Shown in pieces: positions 9,174 to 18,499 of a stretch of DNA of 61,947 nt. The position numbers and the translations under genes were made by a program. This stretch comes from Desulfonatronum thiodismutans (lineage in GTDB: Bacteria; Desulfobacterota; Desulfovibrionia; Desulfovibrionales; Desulfonatronaceae). The DNA lies in NCBI RefSeq assembly GCF_000717475.1, contig NZ_JPIK01000025.1, forward strand, positions 22,219 through 84,165, read 5' to 3'. A model generated the notes under the pieces. That model saw only the letters and a program-made list of their open reading frames with translations, searched no databases and was not told where the DNA came from. The stretch's first letter is position 1, and the number at the start of each line of letters is the position of its first letter.

Positions 9174-11272
9174 CCGGCGCACCGTTTATTCTGGAATTGG
9201 GGACCGAGGAAATGCCGGCCGGCTTTCTTGCTCCTCTGGAACGCCAATTGGCCACGGATCTGACTCAGGCCCTTGAAACGGCCCGGATTCAGGCCGCCCC
9301 GGTGCGGACCGCTTCGACGCCCAGGCGGTTGATCGTGTTTTGCCCGAGTATGGACCAGCACCAGCAGGAGGTAGAAGAATTATTCATCGGTCCGCCCTGG
9401 AAGGCCGCTTTTGGTTCGGACGGCCAGCCTTTGAAGCCGGCCTTGGGATTTGCTTCGGGACACGGGGTGGAGCCCTCTCAACTGTTCGCCCACGACACCC
9501 CCAAGGGGGCCTATGCCGCGGTGCGCAAGCAGGTGGGCGGCGGTCGAAGCACGGACATCCTGCCTGGGCTGTTGGCCGAAATCATCGCCGGCCTGAGCTT
9601 TCCCAAAAAAATGCGCTGGGCCGACGGGGATACGGCGTTCGGCCGCCCGCTGCGCTGGATTCTCTGCCTGCTCGGGGGGGACGTGGTGGATGTTCGATTC
9701 GCCGGGGTCGTCGCGGACCGCATGACGTACGGGCATCGGGTCATGGGGCGCGGCCCCTGGAACGTCCGGGAGGCCGGGGAGTTTTTCTCGATCCTGGCGG
9801 ATCAGGGAAAAGTCGTTCTGGAGAGCGATGTTCGACGCAAGACCGTCATTGCGCAGGGCGACGAACTGGCCGCCGGGCGCAAGGCGCGGATCGTCTGGAA
9901 GGATCGATTGTTGGACGAAGTGACCCAGCTTGTCGAGCACCCGGTAGCCGTGTTGGCCGAGTACGATCCTTCTTTCCTGGAACTGCCCCGCGAGGTGTTG
10001 CTGACCAGCATGGAGCAGCACCAGAAGAGTTTCGGCGTGGAGGACGAATCCGGCAGCCTTCTGCCGAACTTTCTGACCGTGATCAACCTGCGGCCCAAGG
10101 ACGAGCAGCTGGTGCGCAAGGGCTGGGAGCGGGTGCTGCGGGCTCGACTGGAAGACGCCCGGTTCTTTTTCCAGGTCGATTGCCGGGCTTCCTCCACGAC
10201 GTGGCTGGACATGCTGGAGAGCGTCGTCTTTTTAGCTCCATTGGGCAGCATGGGCGACAAGTGCCGACGATTGGAACGTTTGACAGGGGTTCTGGCCGAG
10301 AGATTCCTGCCCGAAAGCCGGGTTCAGGCCGCAAGGGCCGGACTTTTGGCTAAAATGGACTTGGTCTCGGAGATGGTCAAGGAGTTCGCTGAACTGCAAG
10401 GGGCCATGGGCGGAATCTACGCCCGTCGGCAGGGAGAGGCGGAGGAGGTGGCCCTGGCCCTGGCCGAGCACTATCTGCCCGCCGGCCCGGACAGCCCGGT
10501 CCCGACCACCCGTCTGGGAGCATTGCTGGCCATGGCGGACAAGGCCGATACCCTGACGGGATGCTTCGGCCTGGACATGACCCCCACCGGGGCCAATGAC
10601 CCTTACGCCCTGCGCCGGGCCGCTCTGGGGATCTGCCGGATCATTATGGAGCACTCCCTGCGCCTGGACCTGGAGAAGCTGCTTCAAGACGCTCAGGGAG
10701 CCTATGGCCCGATTTCCTGGAAAGTCGCCCCCGAGGAGAGCCGGGCCAAGCTGATGGACTTTTTCGGCCAGCGTCTAAAAGCTTATTTTCAGGGTCAGGG
10801 CTATCCCACCCGGATCGTGGACGCCGCGGTTGGGGCCGGGTTCGCGTATGTCTGTGCCCTGCGGGCCAGGGTCGAGGCGTTGCTTAGCTTCAGCAAGGAG
10901 CCGGAGTTTACGGCCTCGGTGCAGACCTTCAAGCGGGTCGCGAACATCATCCGTAAGCAAGCCGCGGAAAATGTCGACGGCTCAAGTCTCAGCGGCGTCT
11001 GCGACGAGGCCTTGCTCGTCGAGCCTCAGGAGAAGGCTCTGGCCGAAGCCTGGCGGGCCATCGTCCCCCGCTGGGAGGAAATGGCGGCCCAGGACCGGTA
11101 CGCGGACATGTTGGCCTTGCTTCTGGAAATCAAACCATATGTTGACGACCTGTTCGGCCATGTCATGGTCATGTGTCCGGAGACAGAATTACGGGTTAAT
11201 CGTCTGAACCTGCTCAAGTCCCTCGTGGATCGATTCGAAGTGCTGGCCGATTTTCCGGCCTTGCAGGTTTAG
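9170..11272 (+). CDS. glyS: Glycyl-tRNA synthetase beta subunit
   Basis: GlyS is the tRNA-binding partner of GlyQ. The ATG at 9170 overlaps the glyQ stop as ATGA, showing translational coupling, and the GlyS N terminus ([13 protein letters not shown]) follows at once. The 700-residue product has the normal length and contains the HD-like and anticodon-binding parts (for example [18 protein letters not shown]). An open frame upstream of 9170 is a shadow of glyQ. Confidence 0.96.
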   Translation: MTGAPFILELGTEEMPAGFLAPLERQLATDLTQALETARIQAAPVRTASTPRRLIVFCPSMDQHQQEVEELFIGPPWKAAFGSDGQPLKPALGFASGHGVEPSQLFAHDTPKGAYAAVRKQVGGGRSTDILPGLLAEIIAGLSFPKKMRWADGDTAFGRPLRWILCLLGGDVVDVRFAGVVADRMTYGHRVMGRGPWNVREAGEFFSILADQGKVVLESDVRRKTVIAQGDELAAGRKARIVWKDRLLDEVTQLVEHPVAVLAEYDPSFLELPREVLLTSMEQHQKSFGVEDESGSLLPNFLTVINLRPKDEQLVRKGWERVLRARLEDARFFFQVDCRASSTTWLDMLESVVFLAPLGSMGDKCRRLERLTGVLAERFLPESRVQAARAGLLAKMDLVSEMVKEFAELQGAMGGIYARRQGEAEEVALALAEHYLPAGPDSPVPTTRLGALLAMADKADTLTGCFGLDMTPTGANDPYALRRAALGICRIIMEHSLRLDLEKLLQDAQGAYGPISWKVAPEESRAKLMDFFGQRLKAYFQGQGYPTRIVDAAVGAGFAYVCALRARVEALLSFSKEPEFTASVQTFKRVANIIRKQAAENVDGSSLSGVCDEALLVEPQEKALAEAWRAIVPRWEEMAAQDRYADMLALLLEIKPYVDDLFGHVMVMCPETELRVNRLNLLKSLVDRFEVLADFPALQV

Positions 11273-11305
11273 TGACAAAAATCGCTGACTCGTGAAGATA
11301 ATTCC

Positions 11306-11335
11306 TTGACAACTCGGCGCTCTTTTGCGTAGGAA
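11306..11335 (+). promoter_or_regulatory. Candidate rpsT promoter
   Basis: A perfect TTGACA at 11306-11311 lies in the gap between glyS and rpsT. The best partner at 18 bases is TAGGAA (11330-11335), a weak -10. The position suits an independent promoter for the ribosomal protein, but the second hexamer is poor. Confidence 0.3.
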
Positions 11336-11424
11336 TTCTTTTTTGCGAAGTGAGACAATTCGAAAGGCACAACGTGCCGCCTATATTCATTTTTATCGAT
11401 TCTATTCTTTGAGGAGGAAAGACA

Positions 11425-11691
11425 TTGGCTAATCATGCATCAGCACTCAAGCGGCACCGACAGAGCCTGAAGGCTCAGGCCCGCAATAAGGCGACCAAGA
11501 CCCGGATCAAGAATGCCGTGAAGGCGGTCCGTCAGGCTGTGGAGCAAAAGGATTTGGAACAAGCCCAGGCCCAATTGACGCAGGCCACTACCGTTTTGGA
11601 CAAGGCCGCCGGGAAAAAAGTCATTCACCGGGGTTGCGCGGCCCGAAAGGTGTCCCGCCTGACCCTGGCGGTTAATAAGTTGAAAGACTGA
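11425..11691 (+). CDS. rpsT: 30S ribosomal protein S20
   Basis: S20 binds 16S rRNA early in 30S assembly. The 88-residue basic protein begins [15 protein letters not shown], the family signature. The start codon is the rare TTG at 11425, supported by a strong GAGGAGG about seven bases upstream; non-ATG starts are known for rpsT in other bacteria and reduce its translation. The gene stands alone between a candidate promoter and a clear terminator. Confidence 0.95.
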   Translation: MANHASALKRHRQSLKAQARNKATKTRIKNAVKAVRQAVEQKDLEQAQAQLTQATTVLDKAAGKKVIHRGCAARKVSRLTLAVNKLKD

Positions 11692-11717
11692 TCATTCTTT
11701 TCGTATTTTTACCAACT

Positions 11718-11752
11718 AAGCCCGTCGCGGATTGCCGTGACGGGCTTTTTTC
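11718..11752 (+). terminator. Rho-independent terminator of rpsT
   Basis: A stem of AAGCCCGTC pairing with GACGGGCTT, with CGCGGATTGCCGT between, is followed directly by a run of six T. It lies 26 bases after the rpsT stop. Confidence 0.85.
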
Positions 11753-11967
11753 GTTTAACCGCTCCGACGCCCAATTTTTCGACCGTCCACGAACGCCGTG
11801 CCGCTGTCGTAGGCTCGGGGAGACGATTTGCAAAGTCGGCTTGAACGGGTAATACTTTTCGGCTGTTCACGGACCTGGAGAACTCATGAAGATATGCCGG
11901 TTCAGGGTTCGTGTTTTGTCTGCCGATTTCCGCGCGAAGCGCGTACCCCTGACGGATTGGAGCAATC

Positions 11968-12966
11968 ATGTCGGAAAAACGGATACTGGTCACCGGGGCG
12001 AACGGTTTCGTGGGGCGGGAGCTGTGTTCCACGTTGCGAAACCAGGGCCATGCGGTCCGCGCCGCGGTGCGCACACGAAGCGTTTTGGACGACGCCTCGC
12101 CTTTGAGATCGGAAGGCGTGAGCGACGAGGACGTCGTCGAGATTGGCGATATTGACGGGGAAACGGACTGGTCCGAGGCCTTGGACGGGGTCCAGGTCGT
12201 GGTGCATCTGGCCGGGCGGGCGCACAGGATTCAGGACAAGGCCAAGGCTCTGAGCGCCTACCGGGTGGTGAATCTGGACGGCACGGAGAATCTGGCTCGC
12301 CAGGCCGCGAAGAGCGGGGTTGGGCGGGTGGTCTTCGTTAGCTCGATCAAGGTCAATGGGGAGCAGACCCATGGTCGCCCCTTTACCGAGAATGATCCGC
12401 CCGGGCCCGAAGATCCTTACGGGATCACGAAATGGGAGGCCGAACAGGTTCTTGCCGAAGCATCCGCCGCCACCGGTCTGGAAGTAACGATTCTTCGTCC
12501 GCCCCTGGTGCATGGTCCCGGGGTCAAGGGCAATCTGTTACGTCTGATGGACGGCATCCGCCAGGGCCGGACCTTGCCCCTGGGCGCGGTCCGGAACAAG
12601 CGGAGCATGCTCGGTTTGGAGAATCTCTGCTCCGCGCTGAGTTTGTGCGTCTCTCATTCGACAACCGGAACCTATCTCCTGGCGGACGCGGAAACAATTT
12701 CGTCTCGTGATCTGGTCCGGATTTTGGCCGAGGGCATGAACCACAAGGCCAAGCTGTTCTCCGTGCCCGTGGCCTGGATGGAAGTGGCGGCCAAGTTCGC
12801 AGGGCGACAGTCCGAATTTCGGCGGCTGACCGGTTCCCTGGAGGTGGACGCTGGGAAAATCCGTGACGAAATGGGCTGGAGCCCGACCAAAAGCCTGGAA
12901 GACGGCCTGCTGGATATGGCCCGTTGGTATAGCCACGAAGGCGGCTTGACGCATCGTTGTCCGTAA
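11968..12966 (+). CDS. NAD-dependent epimerase/dehydratase (sugar nucleotide)
   Basis: A 332-residue extended SDR enzyme. The N terminus carries the Rossmann motif GANGFVG (about residues 10-16), and the active-site region has SSIKVNGE and YGITKWEAE, the Tyr-x-x-x-Lys pair of the family. The closest type I recognise is the nucleotide-sugar 4-epimerases found beside lipid-phospho-sugar transferases in O-antigen loci. It is 25 bases upstream of such a transferase, so a step in making an undecaprenyl-linked sugar is the likely role. GGAG lies five bases before the ATG. Confidence 0.85.
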   Translation: MSEKRILVTGANGFVGRELCSTLRNQGHAVRAAVRTRSVLDDASPLRSEGVSDEDVVEIGDIDGETDWSEALDGVQVVVHLAGRAHRIQDKAKALSAYRVVNLDGTENLARQAAKSGVGRVVFVSSIKVNGEQTHGRPFTENDPPGPEDPYGITKWEAEQVLAEASAATGLEVTILRPPLVHGPGVKGNLLRLMDGIRQGRTLPLGAVRNKRSMLGLENLCSALSLCVSHSTTGTYLLADAETISSRDLVRILAEGMNHKAKLFSVPVAWMEVAAKFAGRQSEFRRLTGSLEVDAGKIRDEMGWSPTKSLEDGLLDMARWYSHEGGLTHRCP

Positions 12967-12991
12967 AAGATGACTCAGAGATGTCCCTGAA

Positions 12992-14080
12992 ATGACCTTT
13001 GGCCCCGGTCTGTCTTTCCTCGTGCCCTTCCTCGCGGCGCTCTTTTCCAGCGCGGCGTTGACCGCCTACCTGACGTCCGGCAGCGCCCGGTTGCGGATTC
13101 TGGACCACCCCAACGAGCGTTCCCTCCACCATACTCCCGTGCCGCGGACCGGAGGGCTGGCCATCCTGGCCGGCCTGACCGCGGGCATGGTCGTCGCCTT
13201 GGCGATAGGCGTCCTTGCCCCTGGAGCATCCGGCGAGTGGAAGACGGAGGTGCCGATCCGCGAAGCGTTTCCCGAACTGCTCTGGTCGTTGAGCGGGGCA
13301 TTGCTGGTGGCCATGGTTTCCTTTCTCGACGACCGCAAAGGCGTCGGAGTGGTTCCCCGGTTTGCCGTGCACGTCGCGGCCGCGTTCGTTCTTCTGGCTG
13401 GAGGTTTGGTGCCGCGAGCCCTGGACCTGGGCACTTGGGTTTGGGCTTGGCCGGTGAGCCTGGGAATTCTTTTTTCCGGTCTTTTCGTGGTCTGGATGAC
13501 CAACCTGTACAACTTCATGGACGGCATGGACGGCTTTGCCGGAGGCATGGGGCTGATCGGGTTCGGCTTTCTGGGACTGTTCGGCTGGCTGGCCGGCGAG
13601 TCCGGGTATGCCCTGATCTGCTGGATGACCTCGCTGGCCTGCCTGGGATTCCTCGTTTTCAATTTCCCGCCGGCCAGGATCTTCATGGGCGACACCGGGG
13701 CCTCCACCCTGGGATTCTGGGCCGGAGCGCTGATTCTCTGGGCCGACGGCCGGGGGATGTTTCCGTTTTGGGCCGGGGTCCTGGTCTTTTCCCCATTTAT
13801 CGTGGACGCCACCGTGACCTTGCTGCGGCGTCTGCTGGCCGGAGAAAAGGTCTGGCAGGCCCATCGGAGCCATTATTATCAACGCCTGGTCCAGTTGGGA
13901 TGGGGACACCGCAAAACCGTGCTGGCGGAGTACGTCGTGATGCTGGCCGCCGGGGTATCCGGCTTGATCCTGCTTCAGTTCGCGAATCCGCTCTGGGTTT
14001 TCCCCGGCCTTTTGCTTTGGGTTTTCACCTACCTTGCCCTGGCGATGGTGGTGGGGTGGATGGAACGGCGGCTGACGTGA
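12992..14080 (+). CDS. Polyprenyl-phosphate sugar-1-phosphate transferase (GT4, WecA/WbpL type)
   Basis: This integral membrane enzyme moves a HexNAc-1-phosphate from a UDP-sugar to undecaprenyl phosphate, starting a surface glycan. The 362-residue product has about ten membrane helices and the family motifs: DHPNERSLHHTPVPRTGG, the double-Asp segment DDRKGVG, NLYNFMDGMDGFAGG, and PARIFMGDTGA, which hold the magnesium and nucleotide. It follows the epimerase gene, so the two probably supply and mount one sugar. WecA, WbpL and TagO are related and cannot be separated here. Confidence 0.9.
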   Translation: MTFGPGLSFLVPFLAALFSSAALTAYLTSGSARLRILDHPNERSLHHTPVPRTGGLAILAGLTAGMVVALAIGVLAPGASGEWKTEVPIREAFPELLWSLSGALLVAMVSFLDDRKGVGVVPRFAVHVAAAFVLLAGGLVPRALDLGTWVWAWPVSLGILFSGLFVVWMTNLYNFMDGMDGFAGGMGLIGFGFLGLFGWLAGESGYALICWMTSLACLGFLVFNFPPARIFMGDTGASTLGFWAGALILWADGRGMFPFWAGVLVFSPFIVDATVTLLRRLLAGEKVWQAHRSHYYQRLVQLGWGHRKTVLAEYVVMLAAGVSGLILLQFANPLWVFPGLLLWVFTYLALAMVVGWMERRLT

Positions 14081-14200
14081 AAAAGCTGGACTCGAATCAT
14101 TTGACGCCAATGCAATCGCTCGGATATCTCGTTATGAGAAAACAAGCCGTCCCATTTCACGTCGACCCCGAAAAATCATCCTGCTTGGAAAGGAATAGTT

Positions 14201-14617
14201 ATGAGAAAACATGACTTTACCCTGGAAATGGCCGTTCGCGACTACGAATGCGACATGCAGGGGATCGTGAACAACGCCGTATATCAGAACTACCTCGAGC
14301 ATGCCCGCCATGAATGTATGAAGTCCGTGGGCATTGACTTTAAGCAATATACCATGATGGGGGTCTATTTCGTCGTGGTCCGGGCGGAAATCGACTACAA
14401 GAGCGCCCTGACCAGCGGGGATTCCTTCGCCGTCGGCCTGAGCCTGATCAAGGAGTCCCGGCTGCGGATGGTCTTTTACCAGGACATCCACCGCCTGCCG
14501 GACCAAAAACTCGTGCTCAAGGCGAAGATCACCGCCACGGCCTTGAACCAGCAAGGCAGGCCGGAGATTCCCAAAGAGGTGGAGGACGTGATTAGGGCGC
14601 GTTTTCAGCCCGAATGA
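14201..14617 (+). CDS. Hotdog-fold acyl-CoA thioesterase (YbgC/4HBT type)
   Basis: A 138-residue single hotdog-domain protein. The motif YECDMQGIVNNAVYQNYLEHAR holds the Asp-containing loop and the Asn/His-rich helix typical of the YbgC and 4-hydroxybenzoyl-CoA thioesterase group. It would hydrolyse acyl-CoA or acyl-ACP thioesters in the cytoplasm. GGAAAGGA precedes the ATG. Its 3' end overlaps by 13 bases the 3' end of the convergent TolQ-like gene; in many proteobacteria ybgC is the gene before tolQ. Confidence 0.87.
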   Translation: MRKHDFTLEMAVRDYECDMQGIVNNAVYQNYLEHARHECMKSVGIDFKQYTMMGVYFVVVRAEIDYKSALTSGDSFAVGLSLIKESRLRMVFYQDIHRLPDQKLVLKAKITATALNQQGRPEIPKEVEDVIRARFQPE

Positions 14618-15306
14618 TCCGGGCCCGGAGTCCGTTGCCGGTGCAGGTCGTGCTTGACGAGCTTCAGGAAGAGTTGGGCGAAGTGGGCGAGGTTGCGTTC
14701 CAATTCGCCGAGGCGACTGAGGAAGTAGTTGTAGAACAGGGTCGCCGGGATGGCCACCAGCAGACCGACAATAGTGGTCCCCAGGGCTTCGCCCAGCCCC
14801 TGGCCGACGATCATCAAATTGGCGGCGCGGCTGAGTTCGCTGAAGCCTTGAAAGGAATGGAAGATACCCCAGACCGTGCCGAACAGGCCCATCAGGGGCG
14901 CGGCGTTGGCGCAGACGCCCAGAAAGGTCAGGGGGCGAAAGCCGGTGCCGGCTTGCCGGCGGACTTCATCCCGGAGCGTGTGCCGCAAGCTCTCCAGGAC
15001 GATCTGGGCGCGTTCTCCCGGGGGCAGTCCCAGTCCCTGCAATTCCAAATATTCGTCGTGCCCGGCTTGGGCCACCTTTTGGGTGATGGAGCCCGGGGAG
15101 AGGTTGAGAAAGGCGGCCTGAAGCTCCTTGGCCTCCCGCAATGTCTCCGTGTCTTCGGTCACGGTTTTGGACAAGCTGCGAAACTGGATCAGCTTGGCGA
15201 AGATCAACCCCCAGCAGATCACGGACATTGTTCCCAGCAGAAGATACACGCCCTGGATGATCCAGGATGCGCGAAGGAAGATGTGCAGGTAGGCGATGTC
15301 GGGCAT
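14605..15306 (-). CDS. TolQ/ExbB/MotA-type proton channel protein
   Basis: A 233-residue inner-membrane protein with three predicted helices: one near residues 15-37 and two in the conserved segment containing LGVCANAAPLMGLFGTVWGI and TTIVGLLVAIPATLFYN. TolQ and ExbB proteins form proton-driven motors with TolR/ExbD partners. No tolR, tolA, tolB or exbD follows; the gene is alone on the minus strand, so its partners must lie elsewhere. The neighbouring YbgC-like thioesterase favours a Tol relationship over ExbB. Confidence 0.88.
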   Translation of the reverse strand: MPDIAYLHIFLRASWIIQGVYLLLGTMSVICWGLIFAKLIQFRSLSKTVTEDTETLREAKELQAAFLNLSPGSITQKVAQAGHDEYLELQGLGLPPGERAQIVLESLRHTLRDEVRRQAGTGFRPLTFLGVCANAAPLMGLFGTVWGIFHSFQGFSELSRAANLMIVGQGLGEALGTTIVGLLVAIPATLFYNYFLSRLGELERNLAHFAQLFLKLVKHDLHRQRTPGPDHSG

Positions 15307-15461
15307 GAGAGGTTGGTCTCCGCGCAGCCTGGAAAGCGGCTGTCTGAGAGGCGGATCAAAAACTGGGCCGCATGGGACGGTCCGGAGTCAACCTAGCGAG
15401 CAACCACCGGGAAAGCAATCAAGCCGGGGTATGACCATGTGCAGGGCAAAAGGAGATGTTC

Positions 15462-17000
15462 ATGGCTGAGCAACGCGTGTTGGTCACCGGGGCCACGGGG
15501 TACATCGGCGGGAGGCTGATCAAAAAGCTGCTGGAACGGGGGCACGCGGTCACGGCCATGGCCCGTTCTCTGGGCAAGCTTGGATGCCGCCCCTGGGCCG
15601 GGCATCCGCTGATACGGTTGGCCCAGGGCGACGTTATGGACCAGGCTTCCCTGGAGCGGGCCATGGAAGGCTGCTCCGCGGCGTATTACCTGGTGCATTC
15701 CATGACGCCGGGCGCCAAGGATTTCGCTTCGGCGGACAGGGTCGCCGCGGAGAACATGGCCCGGGCCGCCGAGACTCAGGGGCTTTCGCGGATCATCTAC
15801 CTGGGCGGCCTGGGGGAGGAGAGCGACGCGCATCTGAGCAAGCATCTGCGCTCCCGGCTGGAAGTGGCCAGGGTGCTCCAGGAAGGGCGCGTGCCCGTGA
15901 CCTTCCTGCGGGCGGCCATGATCATCGGGTCGGGCAGTGCGTCTTTTGAGATCCTGCGCTATCTGACCGAGCGTCTGCCGGTGATGATCACTCCGCGCTG
16001 GGTGCGCACAGAATGCCAGCCCATCGCCGTATCCAACGTGATCGAGTACCTTGCAGGCTGTCTGGAACAACCGGCAACCTCTGGTGAGACATACGACATC
16101 GGCGGTCCTGACGTGTTCACCTATGAACAGATGTTTCAACTCTATGCCCAAATCGCCGGGTTGCGACGCAGAATCCTGATTCCGGTGCCACTGCTTACTC
16201 CACACCTTTCATCGCTCTGGATCAATTTTGTCACCCCGATACCTACGGCTTTGGCCAAGCCTCTTGTCGTGGGGTTGCGCAACCGGGTTGTCTGCTCGGA
16301 AAACCGGATTCGGGAAATCATCCCCCAGCGGCTTTTGACCTGTCGGGAAGCTATTGTCACAGCGCTCCAGAAGGTCCAGCAACTGGACGTGGAAACCTGC
16401 TGGAGCGACGCCGGGTTTCAGCCGCCTCCGGAATGGCTGGATTGCGGGGACGCCCCCTATGCCGGAGGCACACTCCTGGGCTTGTCCTACCACATCAAGA
16501 TCGAGGCGAAGCCGGAAGAGGTTTGGCCCGTGGTGGCCGCCCTGGGAGGGGAGACCGGTTGGTATTATGGTGATTGGCTTTGGCGGCTGCGCGGGTTTAT
16601 GGACCGGATGGTCGGCGGAGTTGGGCTGCGGCGCGGACGCCGGCATCCAACGGAAATCCGCGTCGGCGACGCCCTGGACTTCTGGCGGGTGCTCCAACTG
16701 GAACCCGGGCGTCGGTTGCGCCTGCTGGCGGAAATGAAGACGCCAGGGGAAGCCCTGCTGGATTTCGAACTGCGTCCCGCCGGTCCGGAAGGAGAGCATA
16801 CGGAAATCATTGAGCGTTCCCGGTTTTTACCAAGAGGTCTGTGGGGTTTGGCCTACTGGTACGCTACCTATCCGTTCCATATTTTGATCTTCAAAGGCAT
16901 GCTGGAAAAGATTGCCCGTCAGACCGGCCAGACGGCGGGACCGGCTCAACCGCTGGACCCATCGTCCACGACGAGCTGTGCGTTGCCCGGTGGACGATGA
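15462..17000 (+). CDS. NAD(P)-binding SDR oxidoreductase with C-terminal DUF2867
   Basis: The 512-residue product joins an atypical SDR domain (GATGYIGGR near the N terminus, then IYLGGLGEES) with a C-terminal DUF2867 region from about residue 345 (YGDWLWRLRGFMDRMVGG). DUF2867 resembles ligand-binding START-like folds. The ATG at 15462 was preferred over that at 15456 because AAGGAG is six bases before the former and abuts the latter. The substrate is unknown. It lies 78 bases upstream of the ATP-grasp operon and may be transcribed with it. Confidence 0.82.
   Translation: MAEQRVLVTGATGYIGGRLIKKLLERGHAVTAMARSLGKLGCRPWAGHPLIRLAQGDVMDQASLERAMEGCSAAYYLVHSMTPGAKDFASADRVAAENMARAAETQGLSRIIYLGGLGEESDAHLSKHLRSRLEVARVLQEGRVPVTFLRAAMIIGSGSASFEILRYLTERLPVMITPRWVRTECQPIAVSNVIEYLAGCLEQPATSGETYDIGGPDVFTYEQMFQLYAQIAGLRRRILIPVPLLTPHLSSLWINFVTPIPTALAKPLVVGLRNRVVCSENRIREIIPQRLLTCREAIVTALQKVQQLDVETCWSDAGFQPPPEWLDCGDAPYAGGTLLGLSYHIKIEAKPEEVWPVVAALGGETGWYYGDWLWRLRGFMDRMVGGVGLRRGRRHPTEIRVGDALDFWRVLQLEPGRRLRLLAEMKTPGEALLDFELRPAGPEGEHTEIIERSRFLPRGLWGLAYWYATYPFHILIFKGMLEKIARQTGQTAGPAQPLDPSSTTSCALPGGR
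16960..16999 (+). other. Perfect 10-bp stem-loop overlapping a stop codon
   Basis: CATCGTCCAC at 16960-16969 pairs exactly with GTGGACGATG at 16990-16999, with a 20-base loop; the TGA stop of the SDR gene ends at 17000. No T run follows, so it is not a standard terminator. It could stabilise or attenuate the message ahead of the ATP-grasp gene. Confidence 0.35.
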
Positions 17001-17078
17001 CCCCTAAAGCCATTGACCTCGCCATGGAAAGGGCCTAGCGAGAGCTCATTTTATCCGGATGCTGCGGAGGGCGAGATT

Positions 17079-18497
17079 ATGCTCATGGAGGACGATGTCT
17101 TTTTTTCGGACATCAAGCTGGACCCTGAAGTTTCATATTTTTTGTACATCGGTGAAATCAAGACGGACTGCCTGAACCAGTTCGTCAAGGAGACCCTGTC
17201 CAAGATCCATGGGCGGCCCTTTGATTTCATCTCCATCCTGTCGGACGTGCTGGAATCCTACCCGCACAAGAACACCCTGGTGATCAACCCCATGGCCCGT
17301 GAACTTTACCGGGCCAAAGGGCGCAAGGTCAGTTTCCGGATCGCTCCGAGGACTTTCGCCTCCATGGTCTCGGCTTCCGCCGCGGTCAATGACTTGGTCC
17401 GACAACTCCTGGACAAGCAAGGGCAGGTGTTCATCCACGTCTTTGAATCCGTTCCGGAGTTGACCCTGGCTTTGATTCCCGACGTGCGCATCCTTGGCCC
17501 CAGCGGGCATATCGCCAATATCTGGAACAACAAGCTTTACCAGTTACAGATGCTCAAGGGCACGGCCCCGCTGATCGACTACCGGGTTTGCGCGGACGCG
17601 GAGCACATGCTGGAAACGGCACGGGATCTCTGGGGGGAATGGCCCGACGGAATCTTTGTCAGCCAACCCTATTCCGCGGCAGGAGTGAACAGCTTCCTGG
17701 CCACTACTCAGGAGGAGATCGGGACCAAAGCCGCCCACCTCAAGGGGAAGTTCTTCATCAGCCGTTATATTCCCCATCTCGACGACCCCACCGTGCTTGG
17801 CGTCGTGGCCGGCCCAGCGGACGTCTTCATCGCGGCCATCGCGGACCAGGAAATCCAGGACGGAAACAAGTTTCGCGGGTCGACCTTTCCGTCGGCGCTG
17901 TCTTCCGCCTTGCAGCAGGAACTGCGGGAGATCACCCGCAAGGTGGGGCAGGTTATGGGCCGCAGCGGGTATCGTGGGATTTTCGGCTGCGATTACGTTG
18001 TCGACGACCAGGGCCGGATCTTTTTCGTGGAAGTCAATGCCCGGAAACAGGGCACCACCATGGAAATGTGCTGTACCTTGGAAAATGCGTTGCCAGCGGA
18101 CACGCCCGGCTTGTTGGAACTGGAGTACCACGCCGTGATGCACAACCGTTTTCCGGAAAACAAGATGGAAATCGTCGACGCCCTAGGCGATATTTGTTGG
18201 CGAACCTATAACTACAAGCTGGACGAAGAGGCCGAAACCAACCAGATCGTGCCCGTGGACGAGGATGAACGAACCCTGTTCCGGGAGGTCAAGGCCGGCA
18301 GACAGGACCACGGCGTGATCGTGGTGGAGCATGTCGGCGGCAGGCTCGCCGTGCAACCCGGGACGTTCTTGGGCCGCGTGGTGGCCGTCGGCCACAGCCG
18401 GGCGCAGTTGGAGGAGGATATCCGTCTGGGCATCCAGCAGCTCAAGGAATCCATTTTCGAAACGCTTCAGACCCAAACCACAACGAAGGATGACTGA
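17079..18497 (+). CDS. ATP-grasp family ligase
   Basis: ATP-grasp enzymes activate a carboxylate as an acyl-phosphate and couple it to an amine or other nucleophile. The 472-residue product has a pre-ATP-grasp N-terminal region, a central substrate loop (RYIPHLDDPTVLGVV) and the magnesium-binding segment FVEVNARKQG with Glu318 and Asn320. The ATG at 17079 is chosen because GGAGG lies eight bases upstream. The next gene begins two bases after its stop, so it is the first gene of an operon with a KamA-type radical SAM enzyme and an M20 peptidase. The substrates are unknown; ligation of a beta-amino acid is an inference. Confidence 0.8.
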   Translation: MLMEDDVFFSDIKLDPEVSYFLYIGEIKTDCLNQFVKETLSKIHGRPFDFISILSDVLESYPHKNTLVINPMARELYRAKGRKVSFRIAPRTFASMVSASAAVNDLVRQLLDKQGQVFIHVFESVPELTLALIPDVRILGPSGHIANIWNNKLYQLQMLKGTAPLIDYRVCADAEHMLETARDLWGEWPDGIFVSQPYSAAGVNSFLATTQEEIGTKAAHLKGKFFISRYIPHLDDPTVLGVVAGPADVFIAAIADQEIQDGNKFRGSTFPSALSSALQQELREITRKVGQVMGRSGYRGIFGCDYVVDDQGRIFFVEVNARKQGTTMEMCCTLENALPADTPGLLELEYHAVMHNRFPENKMEIVDALGDICWRTYNYKLDEEAETNQIVPVDEDERTLFREVKAGRQDHGVIVVEHVGGRLAVQPGTFLGRVVAVGHSRAQLEEDIRLGIQQLKESIFETLQTQTTTKDD

Positions 18498-18499
18498 TC

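Noticed and set aside
11886..12155. An 89-codon frame starting after a good GGAG site upstream of the epimerase.
   Set aside because: It overlaps most of the first 190 bases of the epimerase gene in another frame, and the product has no protein-like features.
12524..14110. A 528-codon minus-strand frame opposite the epimerase and GT4 genes.
   Set aside because: It lies wholly over two recognised genes and its product is of low complexity, without domains or ribosome-binding site.
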